From NCBI GenBank assembly GCA_002254845.1, contig NKPT01000011.1:16103-80102 (forward strand): a DNA stretch of 64,000 nt, in the 5' to 3' direction. This DNA is from Chloracidobacterium sp. CP2_5A (GTDB lineage Bacteria; Acidobacteriota; Blastocatellia; Chloracidobacteriales; Chloracidobacteriaceae). Under the pieces are notes generated by a model. The model made no database searches. It saw only the letters and a list, made by a program, of their open reading frames with translations, and was not told the origin of the DNA. Each line of letters begins with the position of its first letter. Positions within the stretch are counted from its first letter, which is position 1. Below, in pieces: positions 26,714-34,793 of this stretch. The translations under genes were made by a program, and so were the position numbers.

Positions 26714-28567
26714 TCAAGGCGCGACGCTCGAGGATGACCGCTCGAGGATAACGACGCCAAAGTCTTCCCAACTGCCGCAAATCCGCCTGACCTCGTACCG
26801 CTGAGCAACCCAGCTCATGATTTGCCGGCCGTAGCGCGGGTCCTCGCCAAACCACCCAACGCCATACTCACTCATATCACGCCGGGTCAGCGCAATAAAA
26901 TTTGGCGGCCGACGCTCCAGTTCCTCCACTACCGCCGACTCCCCGCCGCAGGCCGCCAGATAATAAGGGTCGAAAGCCAAAAAAGAGGTCGGGTTCTCCC
27001 GCCGCGACCAATAGTTGAGCGCGATGCCTTCCGGCATCACGACCAGCGTGGCTCCGGCCGGGAGGGACTGCGTCAGCGTGGCGACCGCTTCGGAAAGCGT
27101 GGCTCCAGCTTGCGTCCAAGGCGCGCCGTACGTCATCAGCCGGTCGCCGCCGCCGCCGATCGCCTGGGTCTTCTTCTCATGGTAGCTAAAAGCCAATTGC
27201 GCGTGCTCCGTTAGGCAAGCGATGAGAAACCCGACGGCGATGCCGGTCGTTGGCAGCCCCGTTCCAATGTCGCGCAGCCGAATGAGCCTTGGCAGCGCGA
27301 AGAGCGCCAGGACGGCCAGCAGTAAAAAGGCCGGCATAGCAAGCGTAAAGCCATAGTGGCGAAGCCGCGCGGCAAGCCCCAGCCGGCCAAGCAGAGCCAG
27401 CGCGAAGAGGCTCCACATCAGAAGCGGCAGCCATTGCCGCCGTAGCGCCGCGTCGTCCGTCTCGCTTAGCGCCGCATAGCCGAACCCCGCCGCCGTCAGC
27501 GCCAGCAGAATCGGAAACGGCTCGGCAAACCAATCCCAGGGCGCGAAAGAACGAGCCAGCCACCACGTCAAGCAGCCTGCGCCAAGCGCCGCGCCAAGCG
27601 GCCACCTGCGCGCCAGCCATCGCTCAGCCGCCAAGCCGCCAAGCGCCGCCGCGCCAATGACGCCACAGCCGGTCGCTATGTGAGCGACGTGCTCCCGCCA
27701 GGCATCCAGCCCCGCCACATGGCGGTAAAACGCCTGCTGCGTCGGGTTGGCGGCCAGGACGGTGACGAAGTTGCCCAGCGCGCCGCGCAGCGCGAGACCA
27801 AGCGGCATGTGAAGCGCGAGATACAGGATGAACGCCGCCGGCAACAGCGCCGCGCCGCCAACAAACCAAAAAGCGTCTGCGCGGCGAACGCCCAAGCGGG
27901 TCAAGCCAACGGCCAGCCCTGCCGCTAGCGCCAGCCCGGCGGCGAGCGCCATTTCGAGCTTGGTCAGCAACACGCCGCCAAAGAGCAAGCCGCTTAGCCC
28001 AATCAGCCAGCGCGCACGCGAAGGTCGCTCCGGCTGAGTCGCCCAGGCCGCGGCGGCGCACTGTAAGGCGCCAATGGCCAGCAAAGCGCCGCGAATTGGC
28101 TCATGGCGATATGGGGCGACATAGTTGTACGTGGATAGCGGCCCGTGCTGTCCAAAAGCGAAGAGGCTGAGAAACAACAGCCCGGCAACGAGTCCCGCCA
28201 GAGGCGAAACGCAGCGGGCGAAGTAGCCTCGGATCAGTTCCGTCAGGAGCGCTATCAGCGTCAGGTTGAGCCAAATGAGCGTCGTCAGCGAAACACCGAA
28301 CAGCGCAAACGCAAGGGCATTGCCGTACTGCGCCAGCGGCCCGCCCAGCCAGCCCATATCGCGGTATAAATGCTTCCCTTCCGTGATTTGCCACGGGACG
28401 TAAAGCTCGCAGCCAAAGTCAATGAGCGGATCGCCCCACTTGCGCCACGTTGCCGCCGCCAAAAGGCCGAGCAGCGACAACAGCAGAGCGCGATGCAGCC
28501 ACGCCTGACGCGGCGCATCAGACGGCGCATTAGACAGCGCCGGGAGTCCATCTGGTCTGTCGGTCAT
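26714..28567 (-). CDS. Polytopic membrane protein, GT-C glycosyltransferase-like
   Basis: This 617-residue protein has about ten or more hydrophobic helices (such as LLLSLLGLLAAATW, LIALLTELI, LVAGLLFLSLFAF) over its first 470 residues. A soluble C-terminal domain of about 130 residues follows (AGATLVVMPEGIALNYWSRR). The first loop contains DFGCELYVPWQITEGKHLYRD, in the position where GT-C enzymes of the ArnT/PMT type place an acidic catalytic residue. It probably moves a sugar from a polyprenyl donor on the outer face. Which sugar is unknown. It overlaps the HAD phosphatase gene upstream by 4 bp. The family assignment rests on topology, not a clear signature. Confidence 0.7.
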   Translation of the reverse strand: MTDRPDGLPALSNAPSDAPRQAWLHRALLLSLLGLLAAATWRKWGDPLIDFGCELYVPWQITEGKHLYRDMGWLGGPLAQYGNALAFALFGVSLTTLIWLNLTLIALLTELIRGYFARCVSPLAGLVAGLLFLSLFAFGQHGPLSTYNYVAPYRHEPIRGALLAIGALQCAAAAWATQPERPSRARWLIGLSGLLFGGVLLTKLEMALAAGLALAAGLAVGLTRLGVRRADAFWFVGGAALLPAAFILYLALHMPLGLALRGALGNFVTVLAANPTQQAFYRHVAGLDAWREHVAHIATGCGVIGAAALGGLAAERWLARRWPLGAALGAGCLTWWLARSFAPWDWFAEPFPILLALTAAGFGYAALSETDDAALRRQWLPLLMWSLFALALLGRLGLAARLRHYGFTLAMPAFLLLAVLALFALPRLIRLRDIGTGLPTTGIAVGFLIACLTEHAQLAFSYHEKKTQAIGGGGDRLMTYGAPWTQAGATLSEAVATLTQSLPAGATLVVMPEGIALNYWSRRENPTSFLAFDPYYLAACGGESAVVEELERRPPNFIALTRRDMSEYGVGWFGEDPRYGRQIMSWVAQRYEVRRICGSWEDFGVVILERSSSSVAP

Positions 28568-29202
28568 ACCGGCGTCGGCGCATCCAGGGCGGGAAGTTCG
28601 GGAAAAGCCGCGAGGTCGCGCCCAAGCGCCGCCACATCCGTAAAGCGCAGGGCGCGCAAGCCTAGCTCGCGGGCGACGACGACGTTGGCTTCGACGTCGT
28701 CAATGAACAGCGCTTCCGCGGGGCGCGCCGCAAGCTGGGCCAGGACGCGATGATACATTTCCGGCTCCGGCTTGATGAAGCCGATGTCGCTTGAAAACAC
28801 GGCGGCGTCGGTTGGCGGAAGCCACGGGCAGAGCTCGCCCAGTCGCCGCCGCAAGCTGCGCTGCATATTCGAGACAATGCCAATTTTGAAGCCTGCGCGC
28901 CGCAAGCGCCCAGCCCATTCCACAAGCGGGCGGTTTGGATACGACCAGCCGCGCGCGTCTAGATCCGCCAGCTCGGCCGCCGCCGCCGGCTCAATCGTCC
29001 GCCCGCAATCCCCCGCCACCGCCTGCCAGTAGGCGACATCGTCCAGCGTCCCGCGGTCGTATTCGCCGCGAAATCGCGCGTAAGCCTCCGCGTAACGCTC
29101 CGGGCCGACGCCCAGCCGCGCCACGACGCTTTCCACAATGGCAACCGGCTGCGGCTGGCACAGCACCTTGCCATAGTCAAAAATCACCGCTTTCAGCGAC
29201 AC
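28564..29202 (-). CDS. HAD-family hydrolase
   Basis: This 212-residue protein is a haloacid-dehalogenase-fold phosphatase. Motif I reads FDYGKVL, keeping the nucleophilic Asp but with Gly at the second acid position, as in the YihX-like branch. Motif II is IVSNMQ, motif III lies around FIKPEPEMYHRVL and motif IV is FIDDVEANV. The C1 cap is helical. YihX-like enzymes remove phosphate from hexose-phosphates, which would fit a glycan operon. It is coupled to the GT-C-like gene by a 4-bp overlap and lies 5 bp after the GT2 gene. Confidence 0.85.
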   Translation of the reverse strand: MSLKAVIFDYGKVLCQPQPVAIVESVVARLGVGPERYAEAYARFRGEYDRGTLDDVAYWQAVAGDCGRTIEPAAAAELADLDARGWSYPNRPLVEWAGRLRRAGFKIGIVSNMQRSLRRRLGELCPWLPPTDAAVFSSDIGFIKPEPEMYHRVLAQLAARPAEALFIDDVEANVVVARELGLRALRFTDVAALGRDLAAFPELPALDAPTPV

Positions 29203-29207
29203 AAAAG

Positions 29208-31097
29208 CTACTCCCGAAAGAAATAGGGCCGGCGCGGCGCGGCGGGCGACGCATCAAGCCGCTCAAGCGTCAGGTTGGGATTGTAATACGGGTCGTCGTC
29301 AAGCAACGCGCCCCACCGCGCGCGCATGTACTCGCACTCGCGCTGAAAGGTCAAACGCCGCTCGGACCGGTGATCCGAGCCGCGCGAGGCGGATTCCAGA
29401 TGGTAAAGCTCAGCCTGCGGCGTGAACAAAACCCGATAGCCGCGCTCGCGGACGCGCAAGCACAAATCCACGTCATTGAAGGCGACGGCTAGGTTTTCAG
29501 CGTCGAGGCCGCCGACCAGCTCGAACACTTCGCGGCGAATCGCCAGGCAAGCGCCGGTCACGGCTGACACTTCGCGCGCGACTTCGTTCCATAGCCGTTG
29601 GACGTTCGAGGGAACGCCCCGCGCGCGCCGCGGAGCGCGTTGATGGACGTGACCAGCCACGCCGCGAATCCCCAATACGACCCCGGCATGCTGGATTGTG
29701 TCGTCGGGGTAAAGCAGCCTCGCGCCGACGATGCCTACATCGGGGCGGACGACCTGTCGAACCAGCTCCGACAGCCAATCGGCATGAATCGCCTGCACAT
29801 CGTTGTTGAGCAGAACGAAAACGTCGCCAGTCGCGTGACGCGCAGCCAAGTTATTGATGGCGGAAAAGTTAAAGGGCGCGTCATAACGGATGACGCGAAC
29901 TCGCGAGTCCTGGCGCAACCGCTCAAAAAGCGCCAGCGCCGCCGCTTCGCGGCTGCCGTTGTCAACCACGACGACTTCCAAATCCGAGTAGTCGGTTTCT
30001 TCCAACACGCCGCGCAGCGCGGCCGCCGTCAGCTCGGCGCGATCGCGCGCTCCCATCAAAACGCTGACGCGCGGGGCTGGGCACGGCAACGGATAGTGCA
30101 CGCGGTGCCGGCCGGCGGGCGTCGTCGTCACGGTTGCGCCGGGCTCGGCGCGGGCAAGGTGCTCAGAAAGCGCGCGATGGGCGGCGTCAACTGCGTAGGG
30201 CTTGGCTTGGACGCCGCCCGCCGTCGAGCCGGCCGCGACGCGCCAGTGATAGAGGACGCCCGGCACATGCCGAATCCGCTCCGGCTCGGTTTGCTCGACG
30301 ATGCGCAAGCACAAGTCGTAATCCTGCGCGCCGTCGAAGCCAGAACGAAAACCGCCGACAGCGCGCGCTTTCGCCGTCCGGTAGGCCGTCAAGTGCGCGA
30401 GGTAGTGACAGCCGCGCAGAAGCTCCAAACTCCAGCGGGGCTTGAAATGCGGGGCGAAGCGGCGGCCGCGAGCGTCAAGCTGGTCTTCGTCGGAATACAG
30501 GATGTCCGTTTCAGGGTGGGCGTCGAGTTCCGCGGCAAGACAGGCGAGGGCGTGTTCCGCCAACTCGTCATCATGATCCAGAAAGACGACGAAATCGCCC
30601 GTGGCCAGCTCCAGGGCGCTGTTGGAAGCCGCCGCGATGCCGCCGCGCGCCGGGCGATAGACCGCGGCGATGCGCGCGTCCGACTGGGCCGCTTCGGCCA
30701 GGCAGCGCCGAACGTCGGCGCGGGTTGAAGCGTCGTCGGCAACGCAAAGCTGCCAGCGCGGGTAAAGCTGCCGCTTCACGGAAGCCAGCGCGGCCCGCAG
30801 CCAGCGGAGGTCCGGGTCGCAAACCGGCATGACAATGGAAAAGGTTGGCCGGCAGGCCAGTTGGTCAATCCGCGCTCGGATGCGCTGCCGGTCAGCGTCC
30901 GTCAGCCGGTCGTAGCGCGCCACCCACTTGGCGTACGGATAGCGGCGCGGCGCGGAACGCCCCTCTTCGGCAATGCGCGTTTGCGCGTGCCGCCAGATGC
31001 CGGCGACGCCTTCCGTCCGCCACAGCTTGCGCGCGGTTTGCAGAGCCTGTCGAATCTGGCGCGGATGACGGCGGTAATAGTCGAGGAGCGACTTCAC
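29208..31097 (-). CDS. Tandem-domain family 2 glycosyltransferase
   Basis: This 629-residue protein carries two GT-A domains. The first, at about residues 85-300, has FSIVMPVCDPD, the DDAS and FLDHDDEL metal/nucleotide motifs and a QDYDLCLRI acceptor motif. The second, at about 335-610, has VSVLMGARDRAEL, VVVDNGS, LNNDVQAI and FNDVDLCLRV. Both appear catalytically complete, suggesting that one polypeptide adds two sugars, possibly alternately, to a surface polysaccharide. No membrane helix is seen. It sits between the GT8/GT4 fusion gene (28 bp upstream) and the HAD gene (5 bp downstream). Confidence 0.9.
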   Translation of the reverse strand: MKSLLDYYRRHPRQIRQALQTARKLWRTEGVAGIWRHAQTRIAEEGRSAPRRYPYAKWVARYDRLTDADRQRIRARIDQLACRPTFSIVMPVCDPDLRWLRAALASVKRQLYPRWQLCVADDASTRADVRRCLAEAAQSDARIAAVYRPARGGIAAASNSALELATGDFVVFLDHDDELAEHALACLAAELDAHPETDILYSDEDQLDARGRRFAPHFKPRWSLELLRGCHYLAHLTAYRTAKARAVGGFRSGFDGAQDYDLCLRIVEQTEPERIRHVPGVLYHWRVAAGSTAGGVQAKPYAVDAAHRALSEHLARAEPGATVTTTPAGRHRVHYPLPCPAPRVSVLMGARDRAELTAAALRGVLEETDYSDLEVVVVDNGSREAAALALFERLRQDSRVRVIRYDAPFNFSAINNLAARHATGDVFVLLNNDVQAIHADWLSELVRQVVRPDVGIVGARLLYPDDTIQHAGVVLGIRGVAGHVHQRAPRRARGVPSNVQRLWNEVAREVSAVTGACLAIRREVFELVGGLDAENLAVAFNDVDLCLRVRERGYRVLFTPQAELYHLESASRGSDHRSERRLTFQRECEYMRARWGALLDDDPYYNPNLTLERLDASPAAPRRPYFFRE

Positions 31098-31125
31098 AAG
31101 CTTTCACTGGAGGCTGCGGCGACTT

Positions 31126-33669
31126 TTACCTCTCTTGGCTGGAAAGCCAATGCGCGCGCAGCTCGGCTAGCGCCTCGTTCAAGCGATGGACATCCTCGGT
31201 CAGCTCGGCCACGCGCCCCTGAAGATGTTGATTCAGGTTGTTTTGGTGAAAAATGTAGAAGCGAAACAGCCGCGCCAGAAATCGCTTTGAAATTCGCCCA
31301 AACGCTCCGGCTTGGGAGTCGTCCATGTAGGCTTCGCCGGGCAGCGGCGGCGACTGACGGGCGACCTCAAGCTGTGAGCGCAGCGCCAGCCGCCACCCCT
31401 GGGGATGATGCCCATTCCGCGACGCGGCGAGCGCGGTTGACGCGGGGGCATCCAGCGCCGCTAGCGGCTGAGCCGGCGACGGCTTGGCGGCCCTGGCCCG
31501 TTCCATGGCCCGTTGCGCGACGCGCGCCCGGCGCTCCCGCTCGATGGCGCGCAGCCGCGCCTCGATCACCCGCCCGATGGCGGCGACGGAGTGATGCTCG
31601 CGCATATCGCGGGCCGCCTGATCGCCGCGCGCGCGCGCCGCTGCGGGATGGTCATACACGTCCCGCATCAGTCGCGCCGCGTGCTCCACGCTCGGCTCAG
31701 CCCACACGTTGCCGGCGCGATAAACGCTTATGGTTTCACGAATGACCGCCGGCGTCACCTCCACCGGATAGCTGTTAGCCGGCGTCATGAAATCCATGTT
31801 GCCTGACCAGCCGGTGGCGATGACTGGCTTGCCGAAGTACATCGCTTCAGCGATCGTCAGCCCGAATCCTTCGGAGCGATGAAGCGAGACGTAGGCGTCG
31901 CACGCCTGCGTCAGCGCATGCTTTTCTTCCCGGGAGAGATAGCCGTTGAGAATCCGTATGTTGGCGCCTTGCGCGGCCGCCTCGAGCCGGGCAAAGTCAT
32001 CCGGCGCGAGATGCTCGTTGATACACTTGAGCGCGAGGCAGGCCGGCTCGTCCGGTCGAAAGGCGCGCTTGAAGGCGGCCACGGCGGCCAGCGGATTTTT
32101 CCGCTCGAAGACGCTGTTGAAATCGAACGAGAAAAGGAAGCAAAAGTCTTTTTCCCGCAGCCCGAAATGCGATTTGCCCAAAGGCTTGATCGCGTCTATC
32201 TCAACGACATGGGGAACGGTGTAAGCCGGCGTCTCGATGGACTTTTCCAAGCTGGCGCGGATGAAGTTGCTCGCCGTCCAGATTTCATCGAAGCGCTGCG
32301 CGCAAGCCGCCCATTCGGACGGAAAATCCGGCAACTCCCACGCCCACAAGCCGATATTGTAGCGATTCTGGAAAAAGCCTTCCGCCGCGCGGCTCGCGAA
32401 GACTTCAACCTGATCGGCATTGATGCAAACGAGGTTGATCCCAAAGGGGCTTTCCTGTGAAAACTCGCCAAATGTCCTATCCAGCTTGCGGCTGAGCGCG
32501 GTGTCGGAGAAATCGTACAAACTCGTGGCATAACCCAGCTTCCGAATCACGCGAACGTAACCGCGCGCGGCCTCGCCGATGCCCATCTCGGCGCGGAAAT
32601 AACCGGCGATGTTGACCCCCATCGGCAACTCGACCGGCTCGACGCCAGTGACTTCGCGGAAAAACGATCGTCGCCCGCCAACCGCGAACGGGTTGCCGAA
32701 CTGTCGCCCTTGGCGCAGCGCGTCGGCGTATTGCCGCCGCATAGCCGGCTCGATGGGAAAGCCATTGTCAAAGGCGTCAAAGCCATATGGAATTTTGCGA
32801 TAGGTCGCATGGCCGTTGGCGGCCAGCAGCTTCGCGTAACGGTCGAAGAGGGGAGCGACCACTGGATAATCATCCATCGCGTAGCGGGACAAATGACGCG
32901 AGATCACGCCGGGACGGGCTGTGTCGTAGCCGCTGAAGTGAAAGAAAAGAATCGGCTCGCCCTTGGCGAAAAACTCCCCGTCTTTCTCGACAATCTCTCG
33001 CTCGCGCAAGTTCCAGTAGGCGACGTTGAGGCCCGGATGGCGCAGGACGCGCACGCCATCAAACAGGCCCGGCGCGAGATCGATCCACTTCTGATCGACA
33101 AAGAGTCCCTTGCCGACTTCATTGAAGCAAAAGTCTTCCAGCCGCCGGGACCACCACGCGAGCATCCGCTCGGTTTCCGCGCTGGCGGAAAGCCCGATGA
33201 AGCCCAGGTTGTAAGCGCCAGCTTGCAGAATATTGACTTCGGTCGGAATTTTATCGTCCAGCGGGAGGGGCTCGACGAGGTGCGGCGTCAGGACGATGTT
33301 GGACTGGTCGAGCGCTTCGAGGACGATATCCAGCGGGCGCAGCGCGAGAATGTCGGGGTCGAGATAAACGACCTTTCGGTAGCCCTGGCTAAACAGATAA
33401 GCGAGATAGAAGGGCTTGACGGCCGTGCACAACTCAGTGACATCGTATTTGAAGGCCATTGAGCGGAAGCGGCCTTCGGACAGAAAATCCAGCGGGCCAT
33501 GAAGCCGAGGCGACGCTGGAACCAAGGAAAGGGGCGGCAACTCATCGCGATCGACGACGAGCGCGGCAGTCTCCGCCTGCGGATGACGCTCGCGGATGGA
33601 GTCCGTCAGCGTCCGAATGCAGGCAAAGTAGTTTTTCGCCGCGATGGTGCAGAAGACGGTTGATTTCAT
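31126..33669 (-). CDS. Two-headed glycosyltransferase: N-terminal GT8-like plus C-terminal GT4-like
   Basis: This 847-residue protein joins two unlike enzymes. Residues about 1-290 resemble GT-A family 8 (MKSTVFCTIAAKNYFACIRT, and the metal motif VVYLDPDILAL). Residues about 345-690 are a GT-B family 4 domain (NIAGYFRAEMGIGEAARGY, LHRSEGFGLTIAEAMYFGKP, ATGWSGNMDFM). A basic, Ala-rich linker and a C-terminal coiled-coil (HLQGRVAELTEDVHRLNEAL) end the protein. The fused design suggests ordered addition of two different sugars; the coiled-coil may tether it to a partner or measure chain length. Its ATG overlaps the ABC ATPase stop by 4 bp. Confidence 0.88.
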   Translation of the reverse strand: MKSTVFCTIAAKNYFACIRTLTDSIRERHPQAETAALVVDRDELPPLSLVPASPRLHGPLDFLSEGRFRSMAFKYDVTELCTAVKPFYLAYLFSQGYRKVVYLDPDILALRPLDIVLEALDQSNIVLTPHLVEPLPLDDKIPTEVNILQAGAYNLGFIGLSASAETERMLAWWSRRLEDFCFNEVGKGLFVDQKWIDLAPGLFDGVRVLRHPGLNVAYWNLREREIVEKDGEFFAKGEPILFFHFSGYDTARPGVISRHLSRYAMDDYPVVAPLFDRYAKLLAANGHATYRKIPYGFDAFDNGFPIEPAMRRQYADALRQGRQFGNPFAVGGRRSFFREVTGVEPVELPMGVNIAGYFRAEMGIGEAARGYVRVIRKLGYATSLYDFSDTALSRKLDRTFGEFSQESPFGINLVCINADQVEVFASRAAEGFFQNRYNIGLWAWELPDFPSEWAACAQRFDEIWTASNFIRASLEKSIETPAYTVPHVVEIDAIKPLGKSHFGLREKDFCFLFSFDFNSVFERKNPLAAVAAFKRAFRPDEPACLALKCINEHLAPDDFARLEAAAQGANIRILNGYLSREEKHALTQACDAYVSLHRSEGFGLTIAEAMYFGKPVIATGWSGNMDFMTPANSYPVEVTPAVIRETISVYRAGNVWAEPSVEHAARLMRDVYDHPAAARARGDQAARDMREHHSVAAIGRVIEARLRAIERERRARVAQRAMERARAAKPSPAQPLAALDAPASTALAASRNGHHPQGWRLALRSQLEVARQSPPLPGEAYMDDSQAGAFGRISKRFLARLFRFYIFHQNNLNQHLQGRVAELTEDVHRLNEALAELRAHWLSSQER

Positions 33670-34442
33670 GCGACGGCGTTCATGGCTGACATGGAAGCGG
33701 CTTCAGAAAACTCGCTCAAGTAAGCTTGGGCTACGTCGGCCGGGCTGCCGATGATGCGCGCGCGCCCCTGGTCAAGCCATAAAGCGCGCTGGCACCATTC
33801 GGCTATGGAGGCGATGTCGTGCGTGACGAGCAGCATCGTCTTGCCCCGCGCCTGAAACTCGCGCATCCGCGCCAGGCACTTTTCCGTGAAAGCGATGTCC
33901 CCAACCGCCAAAACCTCGTCAATGACGAGGATGTCGGGGTCAACATTGACTGCCACCGAGAACGCCAACCGCATGCGCATCCCGGCTGAGTAGGTCCATA
34001 CGGGCGCGTCAATGAACTCTTCGAGCTCGGCAAAAGTCACGACGTCGTCAAAGCGGGCGCGGACCTCGCGGGGCGACAGGCCTAAGACAAGCCCGCTGAG
34101 GAAGACGTTATCGCGGCCCGACATTTGCTCGTGGAAGCCGACGCCCAAGCTAAGCAGCGCGGCGACGCGGCCATGGACCACGACGCGACCGCTGGTTGGC
34201 TTGAGAATGCCGCACAACAACTTAAGCAGCGTGCTTTTCCCGGCGCCGTTGCGGCCGATGATGCCAAAAGTCTCGCCGGGCGACACGGAAAAGGAAATGT
34301 CCTTGACGGCTTCAACCCGCTCGGAGAGTCGTCGCTCAAACACTTCCCCGTTGATAAGCGACTCTTTGAGTGTCCGGTACCGGCGGGGCTGGTAGCGCTT
34401 GAAGGTTTTGCTGAGGCGTTCGACGTGAATAGCAGCCGTCAA
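33666..34442 (-). CDS. Polysaccharide-export ABC transporter ATPase, Wzt/TagH-like
   Basis: This 258-residue ATPase has Walker A (GRNGAGKST), the export-type signature YSAGMRMRLAFSVAVNVDP and Walker B (ILVIDEVLAVGD). This is typical of the ATPases that export O-antigen, teichoic acid or capsule with a Wzm/TagG permease. It lacks the long C-terminal carbohydrate-binding domain of some Wzt proteins. No permease gene is found up- or downstream in the window, so the partner must be elsewhere. It is the first gene of the leftward glycan operon; its 5' region is shared with the divergent receptor gene. Confidence 0.9.
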   Translation of the reverse strand: MTAAIHVERLSKTFKRYQPRRYRTLKESLINGEVFERRLSERVEAVKDISFSVSPGETFGIIGRNGAGKSTLLKLLCGILKPTSGRVVVHGRVAALLSLGVGFHEQMSGRDNVFLSGLVLGLSPREVRARFDDVVTFAELEEFIDAPVWTYSAGMRMRLAFSVAVNVDPDILVIDEVLAVGDIAFTEKCLARMREFQARGKTMLLVTHDIASIAEWCQRALWLDQGRARIIGSPADVAQAYLSEFSEAASMSAMNAVA

Positions 34443-34793
34443 TCTGGCACCTCCCAGGCATCAAGCGGTCGATGATGCGCCGCGCCAAGGCGCAGTGTCA
34501 AGCGCGGGGCGGATTGCGCTGCGCGCCAGCGTCAACCCGCCCCCAACCGCCTCCGCGCCCCAGCCGCCGCGCCAAGTCGCCCGCCGAGCGACCTGACTAG
34601 GGCTGGCGCCCGCCCGTTCCCTTTTCGATTTCCATTTTTTCGATTTCCATTGCGTAAAGCGTGTGTTACAAATCAGACAATCCTGAAAGTCGGACACCTA
34701 ATCAGCTTGACCTGGAGCGTGGCGCGCCCCGTTTCCACCGTGGCTGATTTCCCTTGACATACCTTCAACCCTACGGAGAGGAGTCCCCTGGGC
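34443..34793. other. 351-bp divergent intergenic region between the glycan operon and the receptor
   Basis: It must hold promoters for both directions. A 15-bp perfect tandem repeat (TTTTCGATTTCCATT at 34622-34636 and 34637-34651) forms an AT-rich patch in otherwise GC-rich DNA and is the best candidate for a regulatory element. TTGACA at 34754-34759 lies too close to the receptor start to pair with a clear -10. A GGAGAGGAG ribosome binding site lies at 34775-34783, 10 bp before the receptor ATG. Confidence 0.6.

Noticed and set aside
29598-30728. 376-aa ORF on the plus strand
   Set aside because: Antisense to the GT2 gene, whose motifs are intact in the opposite frame.
34754-34759. TTGACA as a promoter for the first TonB receptor
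   Set aside because: No -10 box at 16-18 bp, and the region where it should lie is the ribosome binding site.
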